The notes: generated by a model from the letters alone, not told the origin. 64,000 nucleotides of DNA from an uncultured Paenibacillaceae bacterium (GCA_946478845.1 CAMLDI010000007.1:1-64000); one strand, 5' to 3'. Numbered from the stretch's first letter, positions 22,949-33,058 are shown. Numbers and translations are program-made.

Positions 22949-25087
22949 TTGGCCAGAAGAGCACAAATTCTTGCTATTGATGCAGGCGGTACCATGACAG
23001 ACACATTCATTATTGATGACAAGGGGGATTTCGTTGTAGGGAAGGCACAATCTACACCGGAAGATGAATCCATCGGTCTACTTAACTCAGCGAGGGATGC
23101 ATTAACCTACTGGGACACTACAGTTACTGATGAATTTCCTAATCTTCTCGCTGGGGTGTATTCAGGGACAGCCATGTTAAATCGCTTGGTTTCCCGCAAA
23201 GGGCGTAAGGTAGGGTTAATCGTTAATAAGGGGTTGGAAGATTTCCACCGTATGGGCCGTTCCATCCAATCTTATCTGGGGTACTCTTACTCAGATCGTC
23301 TTCATTTGAACACCCATCGCTATGAACCGCCCATCGTTCCCCGTTCTTTAACCCGTGGGATCACGGAAAGGGTGGACTTATTTGGCAACGTTGTCATTCC
23401 CCTCTATGAACATGAAGTGGAGCCAGCAGTTCAAGAACTGCTAGAGCAAGGGGTGGAAGCCATTGTTATTAGCTTGCTCCAATCCTACAAGTACCCTGAC
23501 CATGAGCGAAAAATTCGCGACATCGCCAATGAAGTGATTCAAAGAACAGGGAAGAAAATTCCCGTGTTTGCATCCGTGGACTATTATCCTGTTCGCAAAG
23601 AGACCCATCGTACCAATACCACCATTATCGAAGCCTATGCAGCAGACCCATCCCGGGAAACTCTGCAAAAAATCAATACAAGCATCAAAGAAAGCGGTGC
23701 CACTTTTGATCTTCGGGTCATGGCCAGCCACGGAGGAACCATTAGTACCCAGGCTAATGAACTGGCAAGAACCCTGGTGTCTGGTCCCATTGGTGGGGTG
23801 GTAGGCGCACGTTATCTAGGCGAATACTTAGGCATCCCCAACATTGCCTGCTCAGACATTGGCGGAACCAGTTTTGATGTGGCCTTGATTACCCAGGGTG
23901 ATTTAAGCATTAATTCCAGTCCGGATATGGCCCGCCTTGTTCTTTCTTTGCCACTGGTAGCCATGGACACCATTGGCGCAGGGGCAGGCAGCTTTGTCCG
24001 CATTGATCCAAACTTTAAATCCATTACCCTTGGTCCAGATAGTGCCGGTTCTAGGGTTGGGGTTTGCTACGAAGAAGGGGGCATTGATACGGTCACCGTA
24101 TCTGACTGCCACGTAGTGCTTGGGTTAATTAACCCTAACAACTTCCTGGGTGGAGAAATCCAGCTGAAACCGGAACGGGCTTATGAAGCCGTTAAAACAC
24201 AGATTGCTGAGCCATTGGGATTAACCGTAGAAGAAGCAGCCTATGGGGTTATCGATTTATTGGAATCCCAGCTGCGGAATTACTTAGAATCTATGATTCT
24301 CGGAAAAGGGTATTCTCCTTCTCAGTATGTATGTTTCTCCTATGGCGGTGGCGGCCCTCTTCATACCGCTGGATATATCAAAGGATTAGGTTTTGAAGAT
24401 GTACTGGTTCCAGCATGGGCTGCCGGGTTCTCCGCTTTTGGCTGCGGGGCGGCAGACTTTGAATACCGTTATGACAAAACCCTGGATCTTAACGTGAATG
24501 ATGGAGCCATGGATGAAGAGAAGTTACAGGCTGGTGACCAATTGCAGGTTGCCTGGGATGAACTCATTGAAAAAGTAGCTGTGGAGTTTGATAAGAATGG
24601 CATTGCACGAAAAAATGTAGATTTCCGCCTGTATTTCCGCATGCAATATCAGGGCCAATTAAATGACTTAGAAATTGAAGCGCCCATTACATCCTTCAGG
24701 GAAACAGAGGATTGGGATGCCCTTGTAAATGCTTTCGAAGAAACCTATACCCGGGTTTATGCCAAAGCAGCCACCTCTCCAGAGTTGGGCTACAGTGTAA
24801 CCGGTGCCATTGTGCGGGGCATTGTAGATGTGGCGAAACCGCGGATTCCGGAAGAGCCACTAACCGGGGAAATCCCACCGGAAGAAGCCTATCTGGGCAA
24901 ACGAAATGTCTATTGGGATGGAAAATACCTTGAAGCCGATATTTGGGAAATGGAAAAATTACAGCCTGGCAACCGCATTGAAGCCTTTGCCATCCTGGAA
25001 TCCCCTGCCACAACTTTTGTTATTCCTCCAGGATTTAAAACCTATTTGGATAAACACCGCATCTTCCATTTGCAAGAAATTGAATAA
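22949..25087 (+). CDS. acxA: Acetone carboxylase beta subunit
   Basis: A 712-residue protein of the hydantoinase A/N-methylhydantoinase family (ATP-dependent), which phosphorylates substrate during acetone carboxylation. It has the ASKHA nucleotide-binding DAGGTMTDTF near the start, SGPIGGVVGARYLGEYLG and DIGGTSFDV in the middle, and SYGGGGPLHTAG further on. Its length, the order with alpha and gamma genes and the CoA transferase downstream fit acetone carboxylase rather than hydantoinase or acetophenone carboxylase. The ATG at 22940 overlaps the AAAGGAGA site, so TTG at 22949 is chosen. It is under the sigma-54 promoter upstream. Confidence 0.9.
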   Translation: MARRAQILAIDAGGTMTDTFIIDDKGDFVVGKAQSTPEDESIGLLNSARDALTYWDTTVTDEFPNLLAGVYSGTAMLNRLVSRKGRKVGLIVNKGLEDFHRMGRSIQSYLGYSYSDRLHLNTHRYEPPIVPRSLTRGITERVDLFGNVVIPLYEHEVEPAVQELLEQGVEAIVISLLQSYKYPDHERKIRDIANEVIQRTGKKIPVFASVDYYPVRKETHRTNTTIIEAYAADPSRETLQKINTSIKESGATFDLRVMASHGGTISTQANELARTLVSGPIGGVVGARYLGEYLGIPNIACSDIGGTSFDVALITQGDLSINSSPDMARLVLSLPLVAMDTIGAGAGSFVRIDPNFKSITLGPDSAGSRVGVCYEEGGIDTVTVSDCHVVLGLINPNNFLGGEIQLKPERAYEAVKTQIAEPLGLTVEEAAYGVIDLLESQLRNYLESMILGKGYSPSQYVCFSYGGGGPLHTAGYIKGLGFEDVLVPAWAAGFSAFGCGAADFEYRYDKTLDLNVNDGAMDEEKLQAGDQLQVAWDELIEKVAVEFDKNGIARKNVDFRLYFRMQYQGQLNDLEIEAPITSFRETEDWDALVNAFEETYTRVYAKAATSPELGYSVTGAIVRGIVDVAKPRIPEEPLTGEIPPEEAYLGKRNVYWDGKYLEADIWEMEKLQPGNRIEAFAILESPATTFVIPPGFKTYLDKHRIFHLQEIE

Positions 25088-25099
25088 GGAGGGAATCAA

Positions 25100-27391
25100 A
25101 TGTCTATCGATCTATCCAAAAAACAACAGGCCCTTTCTCAATTAAAGGGGAATCCCATTGGCTGGGAGGGTAAAACCTTAAAACAAATGCGGCAGGAAAT
25201 GGACCAAGTAAGTCGCACAACAGGCCATTATGCCGGATTAGAAACACTTCCTTTTAAAGAATCTGATCCCATTCGCTATGAGAAGATTTTTGCCAAACTC
25301 CGGGGAGGTGTGGTTCATGCCCGGGAAACCGCGAAAAAAGTGGCTGCATCTCCCATCGTTGAACAAGAAGGGGAATTGTGTTTTACCCTGTATACCCCTG
25401 AAGCGGATTCTGTGGTTACTTCCACAGGGATTATTATCCATGTTGGAACCATGGGTGCGGCTATTAAATACATGATTAACAATGACTATGAAGAAAATCC
25501 AGGAATCGCCGATGGGGATATTTTCTGCAATAACGATTGCCAGATTGGCAATGTCCATCCCTGTGATATTCACACCATTGTCCCGATTTTCTGGGAAGGG
25601 GAACTCATTGGTTGGGTCGGTGGCGTAACCCATGTCATCGATGTAGGGGCCACTTCTCCTGGCAGTATGAGTGTAGGCCCTGTCAGCCGCTATGATGACG
25701 GGTACCAGGTGGCCTGCCGGAAAGTAGGACAGGATGATACCCTGTCTAAAGACTGGTTAATTGAAAGCCAACGTTCCGTTCGCACCACCAAGTACTGGGT
25801 GCTGGATGAAAAAACCCGGATTGCCGGCTGCCATATGATCCGGGATCTGGTATTAAACATTGTCAAAGAAGAAGGGGTGGAAGCTTACAAGCATTTTGTG
25901 CGGGAAGTCATTGAAGATGGGCGCAGGGGCTTTATTAATCAGGTGAAAACCCTGTTAATTCCAGGGAAATACCGCCAGGTGTCTTTCGTAGATGTGCCTT
26001 ATAAAAATCTCAATGTTCCCCCATATGCCCGTTTAGATACCATCATGCATGCGCCAACAGAGGTTACGGTGCATAAAGATGGGAAATTTGAAATCGATTT
26101 CGATGGGGCGAACCGCTGGGGATGGCACAGTTACAATGCAACCCCGGTAGCCATTACAAGCGGTATTTGGGTAATGATGTCTCAGACCCTAATCCCTAAT
26201 GATAGGGTGAATGACGGGGCTTATTATGCCAGCCAATTTGACCTGCCTTACGGTTCCTGGCTCCATCCCGATGACATCCGTACTGCCCACAGTTACTCCT
26301 GGCATTTCCTTGTTTCTGCCTGGAGTCCATTATGGCGTGCCCTAAGCCGAAACTACTTTGCCAGAGGGTATCTGGAAGAAGTGAATGCGGGCAATGCCAA
26401 TACGTCCAACTGGTTGCAAGGCGGAGGGATTAATCAATTTGGCGAAATCCATGCCGTGAATAGCTTTGAATCCAGTGCAGAAGGTGTGGGTGCCAGTGCG
26501 GTGAAAGATGGCATTAGCCATGCGGCAGCCATCTGGAATCCTGAAGGGGATATGGGGGATATGGAAATCTGGGAATTGGCAGAACCCCTTCTCTACCTGG
26601 GCCGCAATATTAAACCCAACACCGCTGGATACGGAAAATACCGTGGGGGTAGCGGGTATGAATCTTTAAGAATGGTGTACGGGGCCAAAGACTGGACCAT
26701 GTACTTTATGGGCAACGGATATATGGCCAGTGACTGTGGCTTAATGGGAGGATACCCTGCCGCATCCGGATACCGTTTTGAAGCCCATGGCACCGACATT
26801 AAGGAACGGATCGAACAACGTTTGCCCATCCCAACGGGGGGCGATTCGGACCCTGATTACCCGGAATATGATGAAAACATGGATGCAAAGGAAATCATCC
26901 GTGACAAACAATCCATTACCACAGAGACGGTCTATGAAAACTATGACCTCTACTTAAACTATTTGCGGGGAGGCCCTGGATTTGGTGATCCCCTGGAGCG
27001 GAAACCTTCCATGATTCAAGATGATTTAAATGAAGGCCATCTTCTCCCACGCTATGCAGAACAAGTATATGGGGCAGTGGTTACCCAGGATGAGAAAGGC
27101 AGTTATCTTGTGGATGAAGAAAAAACCTCCCTTCGTCGGGCCCAAATCAGAAAGGAACGTTTGCAAAAGGCCATTCCAGCCCAACAATGGATGGAATCTG
27201 AACGGGAAAAAATCATCAACAAGGAAGCCTCTGTCCAGGTCCGCCATATGTATGCGGGAAGCTTTGGCTTAAGTGAACAATTCAATGAAGAATTCACTGC
27301 TTTCTGGAACCTTCCAGGGGATTGGAAACTTACCGAAGAGGAACTGGAAGTGCCTGTCTTTGGTGTGAAAATTGACCATAATCAATCTTAA
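25100..27391 (+). CDS. acxB: Acetone carboxylase alpha subunit
   Basis: A 763-residue hydantoinase-B-family subunit. Conserved stretches include CNNDCQIGNVHPCDIHTIVP, with metal-ligand Asp/His residues, and WVGGVTHVIDVG. In the known enzyme the alpha2-beta2-gamma2 complex binds Mn and turns acetone, bicarbonate and ATP into acetoacetate. It starts 12 bases after acxA behind AAGGAGGGAATC. Length agrees with the known alpha subunit of about 770 residues. Confidence 0.9.
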   Translation: MSIDLSKKQQALSQLKGNPIGWEGKTLKQMRQEMDQVSRTTGHYAGLETLPFKESDPIRYEKIFAKLRGGVVHARETAKKVAASPIVEQEGELCFTLYTPEADSVVTSTGIIIHVGTMGAAIKYMINNDYEENPGIADGDIFCNNDCQIGNVHPCDIHTIVPIFWEGELIGWVGGVTHVIDVGATSPGSMSVGPVSRYDDGYQVACRKVGQDDTLSKDWLIESQRSVRTTKYWVLDEKTRIAGCHMIRDLVLNIVKEEGVEAYKHFVREVIEDGRRGFINQVKTLLIPGKYRQVSFVDVPYKNLNVPPYARLDTIMHAPTEVTVHKDGKFEIDFDGANRWGWHSYNATPVAITSGIWVMMSQTLIPNDRVNDGAYYASQFDLPYGSWLHPDDIRTAHSYSWHFLVSAWSPLWRALSRNYFARGYLEEVNAGNANTSNWLQGGGINQFGEIHAVNSFESSAEGVGASAVKDGISHAAAIWNPEGDMGDMEIWELAEPLLYLGRNIKPNTAGYGKYRGGSGYESLRMVYGAKDWTMYFMGNGYMASDCGLMGGYPAASGYRFEAHGTDIKERIEQRLPIPTGGDSDPDYPEYDENMDAKEIIRDKQSITTETVYENYDLYLNYLRGGPGFGDPLERKPSMIQDDLNEGHLLPRYAEQVYGAVVTQDEKGSYLVDEEKTSLRRAQIRKERLQKAIPAQQWMESEREKIINKEASVQVRHMYAGSFGLSEQFNEEFTAFWNLPGDWKLTEEELEVPVFGVKIDHNQS

Positions 27392-27414
27392 TAAGAGACA
27401 AGGGAGGATTTAAG

Positions 27415-27915
27415 ATGGCTGAATATGATCGCCGAACCATAGAGGAATTAATCGATGGCACCATTGATTTCTATAAATTAAAAGATATGCTGTCCAACTT
27501 TAAGGATAAAAACCGCTTTGAAACGTATCTTTCCATTTTACAAGAAAGGGTTCCCTGGAAAGATCCCATCTTGCTCCCTGTTGGCCTGCACCTTTATATC
27601 GTGCAGAAACAGGATGGCTCCCGCATTGTTAAATGTGACTGTGGCCATGAATTCTGTGATGACAAAGACAATTGGAAACTCCATTCCATGATCCATGTAC
27701 GGGATTCAGAGGAAAAAATGGCGGAGATTTATCCGAAATTGTTAGCGCCAGATCCCCAATGGCAGGTGATGCGGGAATATTACTGCCCATCCTGTGCCAC
27801 CCAGCTGGAGGTTGAAGCGGTGACACCATGGTATCCCATTATTAAAGATTTTGAACCGGATATCGATACTTTTTACAGTGAATGGCTGCAACGTCCCCTT
27901 CCCATAGGGGAGTAA
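27415..27915 (+). CDS. acxC: Acetone carboxylase gamma subunit
   Basis: A 166-residue subunit with two Cys pairs of a zinc-binding site (KCDCGHEFC and YYCPSCATQL), like the gamma subunit of about 168 residues in known acetone carboxylases. This gene is what best separates acetone carboxylase from other hydantoinase-like operons. It starts 23 bases after acxB behind GGGAGG. Confidence 0.9.
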   Translation: MAEYDRRTIEELIDGTIDFYKLKDMLSNFKDKNRFETYLSILQERVPWKDPILLPVGLHLYIVQKQDGSRIVKCDCGHEFCDDKDNWKLHSMIHVRDSEEKMAEIYPKLLAPDPQWQVMREYYCPSCATQLEVEAVTPWYPIIKDFEPDIDTFYSEWLQRPLPIGE

Positions 27916-27945
27916 ACATCTTGAAGAGGCTAGGAGGGAAGGTGA

Positions 27946-28644
27946 ATGAAAGGAAAAGTAATCGAATCTTTCGCTGAAGCTGTTGCGGATATTCAGGATG
28001 GCGCCACTTTAATCGTTGGCGGATTCGGCTTATGCGGCATCCCGGAAAAGGCCATTTTAGCTTTACGGGATAAAGGGGTCAAAGATTTAACCATTGTCAG
28101 CAACAATTGTGGGGTAGATGACTGGGGTCTGGGTCTTTTGTTAGGGAACCGACAAATTAAGAAAATGGTTTCTTCTTATGTAGGGGAGAACAAAATTTTT
28201 GAAACCCAATTTTTAAACGGGGAACTGGAGGTGGAATTGGTTCCCCAGGGGACCCTGGCCGAGCGCATTCGTGCCGGGGGTGGGGGAATCCCTGGATTTT
28301 ATACAGCGACTGGCGTGGGAACTCCCATTGCAGAAGGGAAAGAACACAAGGTGTTTGATGGGAAAACCTATCTTCTGGAGAGGGGGATTGTGGGAGATTT
28401 TGCTCTCGTGAAAGCTTGGAAAGCCGATCCTTATGGGAATCTAGTGTTTCGCAAAACGGCACGGAATTTTAATCCTCTGGCTGCCATGGCGGGAAAAATC
28501 ACCATTGCTGAAGTAGAGGAAATGGTTGGCGCAGGCGAGTTAGACCCGGATGAAATTCATACCCCCGGCATTTATGTACAACGGGTATTGGTGGGAACTC
28601 CATACGAAAAACGGATTGAACGTCGTACAGTTATGCAAGCTTAG
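27946..28644 (+). CDS. scoA: CoA transferase subunit A (3-oxoacid type)
   Basis: A 232-residue alpha subunit of a family I CoA transferase. [13 protein letters not shown] and [14 protein letters not shown] are family motifs, and [16 protein letters not shown] follows. With subunit B it would move CoA from succinyl-CoA to the acetoacetate made by acetone carboxylase, giving acetoacetyl-CoA. ATG at 27946 follows AGGAGGG. It lies 30 bases after acxC in the same operon. Confidence 0.9.
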   Translation: MKGKVIESFAEAVADIQDGATLIVGGFGLCGIPEKAILALRDKGVKDLTIVSNNCGVDDWGLGLLLGNRQIKKMVSSYVGENKIFETQFLNGELEVELVPQGTLAERIRAGGGGIPGFYTATGVGTPIAEGKEHKVFDGKTYLLERGIVGDFALVKAWKADPYGNLVFRKTARNFNPLAAMAGKITIAEVEEMVGAGELDPDEIHTPGIYVQRVLVGTPYEKRIERRTVMQA

Positions 28645-28659
28645 GGAGGAGGATTGAAG

Positions 28660-29310
28660 ATGGGCAATAGCCGCCAACGTATTGTTAAACGTGCAGTGGC
28701 AGAAATTCAGGATGGCATGAATGTGAATCTGGGGATTGGTATGCCTACCTTGATTGCCAATGAAATTCCGGAAGATTATCATGTCATGCTGCAATCAGAA
28801 AATGGGTTGCTAGGAATTGGGCCTTACCCTTATGGGGGATTCGAAGACCCTGACCTGATTAATGCGGGAAAGGAAACAGTGACGGCTGTACCAGGGGCTT
28901 CCTATTTTGATAGTGCCGAATCCTTCGCCATGATTCGGGGAGGCCACGTTGATCTGGCAATCCTGGGTGGGATGGAAGTTTCCGAAAAGGGGGATTTGGC
29001 TAACTGGATGATTCCCGGGAAAATGATCAAGGGCATGGGTGGAGCCATGGACCTAGTCCATGGAGCCAAACGTGTGGTGGTTATTATGGAACACGTAAAT
29101 AAATCAGGAGAATCAAAAATTAAAAAGGAATGTACCTTGCCATTAACAGGGCAACAGGTGGTCCACCGTTTGATCACAGATTTAGGGGTGTTTGACTTCA
29201 CTCCTGCAGGCATGGTTCTTGTGGAACTTCAACAAGGAGTAACCATTGAAGAAATCATCCTTAAAACGGAAGCTTCCTTTAAGATTGGTTTGGAAGCGGT
29301 AAGGGGGTAA
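28660..29310 (+). CDS. scoB: CoA transferase subunit B (3-oxoacid type)
   Basis: A 216-residue beta subunit. The catalytic Glu lies in [10 protein letters not shown], with NLGIGMPTL before and [14 protein letters not shown] after. It pairs with scoA. ATG at 28660 is 7 bases after GGAGGAGG; the TTG at 28654 is too close to that site. It is the last gene of the acetone operon before a convergent terminator. Confidence 0.9.
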   Translation: MGNSRQRIVKRAVAEIQDGMNVNLGIGMPTLIANEIPEDYHVMLQSENGLLGIGPYPYGGFEDPDLINAGKETVTAVPGASYFDSAESFAMIRGGHVDLAILGGMEVSEKGDLANWMIPGKMIKGMGGAMDLVHGAKRVVVIMEHVNKSGESKIKKECTLPLTGQQVVHRLITDLGVFDFTPAGMVLVELQQGVTIEEIILKTEASFKIGLEAVRG

Positions 29311-29396
29311 AGTCCGATGGAGATTGTGGGAAATCCTGTCTATGAAATTACAAGAATAATTACAAAGTGGAGAGAAAAAGAAGAAAAGAAATAAAG

Positions 29397-29436
29397 AAAA
29401 GGCTGGAAGATTGGGCAATCGATCCTCCGGCCTTTT
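29397..29436. terminator. Bidirectional terminator after the acetone operon
   Basis: AAAAGGCTGGAAGAT and ATCCTCCGGCCTTTT form a 15-bp stem with G-T pairs. It separates scoB from the convergent activator gene and has A and T tracts on its two sides. Confidence 0.8.
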
Positions 29437-29443
29437 CCCATCT

Positions 29444-31393
29444 TTACTTTATATACATGCTTAAATTATATTTTTTCAATTTCCGGTATAAAGTACTCCT
29501 TGCGATATTGCACTCTCTGGCAATTGCCGATAGATTTCCCTTTTTATCCTTTAAAAAATGATCTAACATTTTTTTCTCTTCTAGTTCTAAGGGAGTTAAA
29601 TGGTCTTTCTTTTTGAAAGTTAACCCTGAAGAGATGGATGGCAAATGGGAAAGGCGTATGGTTCTCTCATCGCAAAAAAGGACACTGTGCTGAATCAAAT
29701 TTTGCATTTCACGAATATTTCCAGGCCAATGATAGTTTTGGAAGAAATCCAGGGTTTCTCTGGCAAAGGAAAGAGTAGGTTTGCTATATTTCTCACAATA
29801 ATCCTGTAGAAAAGAATGGGCCAGCAAAATGATATCCTCTTTTCTTTCCCGCAGAGGGGGGAGGGAAAAAGAAACTACATGGATACGGAAAAATAAATCT
29901 CCACGAAACGTTCCTTCCCTAACCATTTTCTCTAAATCCTTATGGGTCGCTGTGATAATGCGGACATCTACAGGAATGGGTCGGGAAGACCCTAATCGAA
30001 CCACTTCTTTTTCCTGGAGAACCCGAAGCAGATGAACCTGTAAGTCTAAAGGCATTTCTCCGATTTCATCAAGAAAGAGGGTGCCTCCTTGGGCTTCTTC
30101 AAATTTCCCCTTTTTTCCGCCGCTTTTTCCTCCGGTGAAGGTCCCGGCCTCATATCCAAACATTTCACTGGCTATCAAATCGGCAGGAATGGCTCCACAG
30201 TTGACCGCGATAAAAGGATGTTTCTTTCGATTGCTATTCTCATGGATGGCACGGGCAATTCGTTCTTTCCCCGTACCGCTTTCTCCATTTAAAAAGATGG
30301 GAACGTTTACATTTGCAACTTTACTGCATTTATAGAGTAATTCTCTCATGGTTTGTGATTGTCCAATGATGTCTCCCCAGATTATTTGAGGCAGGGAGAG
30401 GTTCTTTTCTACTTTAGGCAAGAGAAGGACTAAATATCCCGCCAATTCATTAGGGGTAAAAATAGGTTCCATGTATACTTTCCAAGGTCGTGAAGGAACG
30501 TCTATTTCATAATTAGAAACGCCCACAGAGCCATTTCTTAAGTGATTCAGCAGCGAGTTCCATTCCTTTGTTTTTTGGATTTCCTCCCAGGATCCGTTAT
30601 TCATTTGAGAGAGTAAGAGGTCGTTGGACTTTACCGGCTGTAACCCTCGATTCAAGATGAGCATTGGGGTATTAGGCCAGCGACTGACTGCTTCCTCAAA
30701 ATGTTTCAACAAATGAAGATGGATTTCTAAATGATTGTTTAATAGTCTTTGTTGGATAGAGTAAGTTCCGCTGATGACTAAACCTAAGCTATGGGGTTGG
30801 GCCTCATGCCATATTCCTGTTAAATCTAATGCACCTAAGACTTCTTTGGTAATAGGGTCAATAATGGGTGCGGAAGAACATGTCCAGGGATGGCATCCCT
30901 CACAAAAATGTTCGGCAGAAAAGACCTGAACAGGCATTTGGGAGACAATGCTGGTTCCAATGGCATTGGTCCCTGCTGTCTTTTCGCTCCAATCGGCACC
31001 TTGCACAAAATTCATCTTTTCCCCTTCCCGTAACACTTGCTTGTCCCCATTTAAATAAATAATGGTTCCATCTTTGTCACATAGGGTTAGCAAATAGCCG
31101 GTTGCATTGGTTTGAAGAGTGAGTTGATCCAGAATGGGTTTTGCGGCATGAATTAATTTGGATTGTTGAATACGTTCATTTAATTGAGCGTCTGAAATGA
31201 GAATTTCTGTTTGTTTTTGATTGGGGTCTACGCCATGGTGGAGGCACCTTTGCCATGATTCGTGAATTAAATTCCTCAGTTTTGTTGCGCTTACATTCTT
31301 GCCTGAAACATATTCCTCCCATACATTTGCTAATTCTCTTGTTTTTATATGCAGGTCTTTGGTGGAAACAATGGACATTTGTGATATAACCAC
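29444..31393 (-). CDS. Sigma-54-dependent activator, AcoR type
   Basis: A 649-residue enhancer-binding protein. The N-terminal half has a GAF-like sensor with AEHFCEGCHPWTCSSAP, typical of AcoR relatives. The AAA+ domain (about 330 to 570) has Walker A GESGTGKE and Walker B GGTLFLDEIGEM; the sigma-54 contact loop reads GTFTGG where GAFTGA is usual. A Fis-type HTH closes the protein (LSAIARECNIARSTLYRKL). GTG at 31393 has GGGAG 9 bases upstream; the earlier GTG at 31402 overlaps it. Position next to the acetone genes and their sigma-54 promoter implies it switches them on in response to acetone or a related signal. Confidence 0.9.
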   Translation of the reverse strand: MVISQMSIVSTKDLHIKTRELANVWEEYVSGKNVSATKLRNLIHESWQRCLHHGVDPNQKQTEILISDAQLNERIQQSKLIHAAKPILDQLTLQTNATGYLLTLCDKDGTIIYLNGDKQVLREGEKMNFVQGADWSEKTAGTNAIGTSIVSQMPVQVFSAEHFCEGCHPWTCSSAPIIDPITKEVLGALDLTGIWHEAQPHSLGLVISGTYSIQQRLLNNHLEIHLHLLKHFEEAVSRWPNTPMLILNRGLQPVKSNDLLLSQMNNGSWEEIQKTKEWNSLLNHLRNGSVGVSNYEIDVPSRPWKVYMEPIFTPNELAGYLVLLLPKVEKNLSLPQIIWGDIIGQSQTMRELLYKCSKVANVNVPIFLNGESGTGKERIARAIHENSNRKKHPFIAVNCGAIPADLIASEMFGYEAGTFTGGKSGGKKGKFEEAQGGTLFLDEIGEMPLDLQVHLLRVLQEKEVVRLGSSRPIPVDVRIITATHKDLEKMVREGTFRGDLFFRIHVVSFSLPPLRERKEDIILLAHSFLQDYCEKYSKPTLSFARETLDFFQNYHWPGNIREMQNLIQHSVLFCDERTIRLSHLPSISSGLTFKKKDHLTPLELEEKKMLDHFLKDKKGNLSAIARECNIARSTLYRKLKKYNLSMYIK

Positions 31394-31484
31394 GCCAGTC
31401 ACTCCCTGAACCGCATTAAATTTAATTTTTAGAATATTATAACATTTTTTATCGAGAAAAGTTGCAAATCGTCATTCTTTCTTT

Positions 31485-31514
31485 TTGAAAATTTTTCGAC
31501 ATAGACTTTATAAG
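31485..31514 (+). promoter_or_regulatory. Possible promoter of the phnG-PHP pair
   Basis: TTGAAA at 31485 and TATAAG at 31509 are 18 bases apart, about 100 bases before the PhnG-like start. The region is AT-rich, so this is only a fair match to a sigma-A promoter. Confidence 0.35.
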
Positions 31515-31617
31515 AATTTCCTGATTTTTAAAATATCTTCATTTCAAATTAATGAAGGCAAAACATTTCAACGGTAAGGTATAAAGAGGAAAATCCTATA
31601 AAGAAGGGGAGATTTTT

Positions 31618-32031
31618 TTGCATACCACATGGAGAATTTCAGTTTTAAGCGGGTTGGCAACGGAAGATATGCTTCCCTGGCGAGACCGAATTCTGCAATT
31701 AAGTGATGTTCAAGTTCATAAATCTTCTCGGATGGGATTCGTCATGAAGAAGGATGAACCAATCCTTATCACAAAATGTAGAGTTATTGTAGATGGACAA
31801 GAAGGATTTGGGATGTCTATGGGTTATGACGTTGATCGGGCCGAGATCCTGGCTCTCCTTGATGCCTTGTTTCAATGTACGGGAGAAAAATGGGATAAGG
31901 TACAAAAGGATCTGCGATTCTGGATAGAGGAATGGGCTCTGGCACAGGAAGAAGCTGAAGAATATCCCTTTCGCTTAATTCTAGGGACAGGGAAGGATTG
32001 GAAAATGATAGATGAAGGGGAGGGCCAATAA
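31618..32031 (+). CDS. phnG: PhnG-like C-P lyase subunit
   Basis: A 137-residue protein resembling PhnG, a small subunit of the carbon-phosphorus lyase core complex (ribose 1-methylphosphonate 5-triphosphate synthase). The best match is the segment ITKCRVIVDGQEGFGMSMGY followed by DVDRAEILALLDALFQ, which aligns in order with the PhnG block around its conserved RxxE(C/I)xLxDALxQ pattern. Start is TTG at 31618, 6 bases after AAGGGGAG. The other core genes (phnH to phnM) are not in the window. The call rests on remembered family features and needs a profile search. Confidence 0.55.
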   Translation: MHTTWRISVLSGLATEDMLPWRDRILQLSDVQVHKSSRMGFVMKKDEPILITKCRVIVDGQEGFGMSMGYDVDRAEILALLDALFQCTGEKWDKVQKDLRFWIEEWALAQEEAEEYPFRLILGTGKDWKMIDEGEGQ

Positions 32032-32915
32032 TGGTGGGTAAAAGGATGGTGATTGATCTTCATTGCCATACGAATAAGTCTGACAATTCTCTTTCTGTCA
32101 GCCAGGTTTTGCATTTGGCTAAAGTAAATGGGGTGACTCATTTGGCCATTACAGATCATAATACCACACGGGGTATTCATGAAGGAATCCGTTTAGGCCG
32201 ACAAATGGGCATAGAAATTATTCCTGGCATTGAAATCTCTGCTTATGATCATAAACGAAAAGTGAAGGCCCATATTCTTGGTTATTATATTGAACCAGGG
32301 CACCCTTCTCTGGAGAAGCTCTGTGAATTTTTGAATGAATCAAGAAAAAACGCCTCCCTGGAAATGATTCAGCGGATTCAGGATACAGGATACCAAATAA
32401 CCTGGGAGCAGGTTAAAAAATATGCCCCCGAAGGAACCGGTGTTTATAAGCAACATATTATGCATGCCCTCAAGGATCAGGGGTATTGTGAAGAGATTTT
32501 TGGGAGGCTTTATTCTACCCTTTTCGCTCCTGGAGAAGATGGCAGGGAAAAAGGCCTGGCCTATGTTCCTATGGAGTATGTAGATGCTGTAGAAGCCATT
32601 CAGGCCATTCGCGCTGCTGGTGGGGTTCCTGTTCTTGCCCATCCAGGCCAGTATAATAATTATGAGGCAATTGAGGAATGGGCAGAAGCAGGCCTGGAGG
32701 GGATTGAACTTTTTAGCCCTTCCCATAATATAAGAGACGAATGGAAGGTACGCTCGCTGGCAAATCAATATCACTTGATGATAACAGGGGGATCAGATTT
32801 TCATGGTCTCTACGGGGATCCAAGGGCTTATCCTGGCCGCAGGCTAGACCTGGGGTATAAAACCATTGAAGACTTAAAGGCGAAAGCGGGTTCTTTAAAG
32901 TTAAAAACAAAATGA
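32031..32915 (+). CDS. PHP-domain phosphoesterase, PhnPP-like
   Basis: A 294-residue PHP-superfamily metal enzyme. Metal ligands are visible: DLHCHTNKSD at the start, TDHNT, PGIEIS, AHPGQYNN and GGSDFHG near the end. PHP proteins of this kind hydrolyse small phosphate esters such as 3',5'-bisnucleotides, or, in the PhnPP group, ribosyl cyclic phosphate from the C-P lyase route. The overlap with the PhnG-like gene (stop TAA, start ATG share a base) favours the second. A 38-codon ORF begins in its stop codon. Confidence 0.8.
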   Translation: MVGKRMVIDLHCHTNKSDNSLSVSQVLHLAKVNGVTHLAITDHNTTRGIHEGIRLGRQMGIEIIPGIEISAYDHKRKVKAHILGYYIEPGHPSLEKLCEFLNESRKNASLEMIQRIQDTGYQITWEQVKKYAPEGTGVYKQHIMHALKDQGYCEEIFGRLYSTLFAPGEDGREKGLAYVPMEYVDAVEAIQAIRAAGGVPVLAHPGQYNNYEAIEEWAEAGLEGIELFSPSHNIRDEWKVRSLANQYHLMITGGSDFHGLYGDPRAYPGRRLDLGYKTIEDLKAKAGSLKLKTK

Positions 32916-33028
32916 GTATTTTAATGAAACTTTTTTTTATTACTGAACCTTACCTTTTGTTAGCTGTGCTTGGAATGATAGCATATACTTGGGCGTTTAT
33001 TATATTGGTGAATATAAAGGTGAAATAA
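32912..33028 (+). CDS. Possible 38-residue membrane peptide
   Basis: An ORF below usual cut-offs starts at an ATG overlapping the PHP stop (ATGA). It reads as one membrane helix (YLLLAVLGMIAYTWAFIILV) with a Lys-containing end. There is no strong ribosome site; coupling would be needed. It could be real or chance. Confidence 0.35.
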   Translation: MSILMKLFFITEPYLLLAVLGMIAYTWAFIILVNIKVK

Positions 33029-33058
33029 TTGTATATTCCAAAACCTTTTGCTACCCAC

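Noticed and set aside
29317..29394. 25-codon ORF after scoB
   Set aside because: Highly charged, weak ribosome site, no coupling and directly followed by a terminator; no support as a gene.
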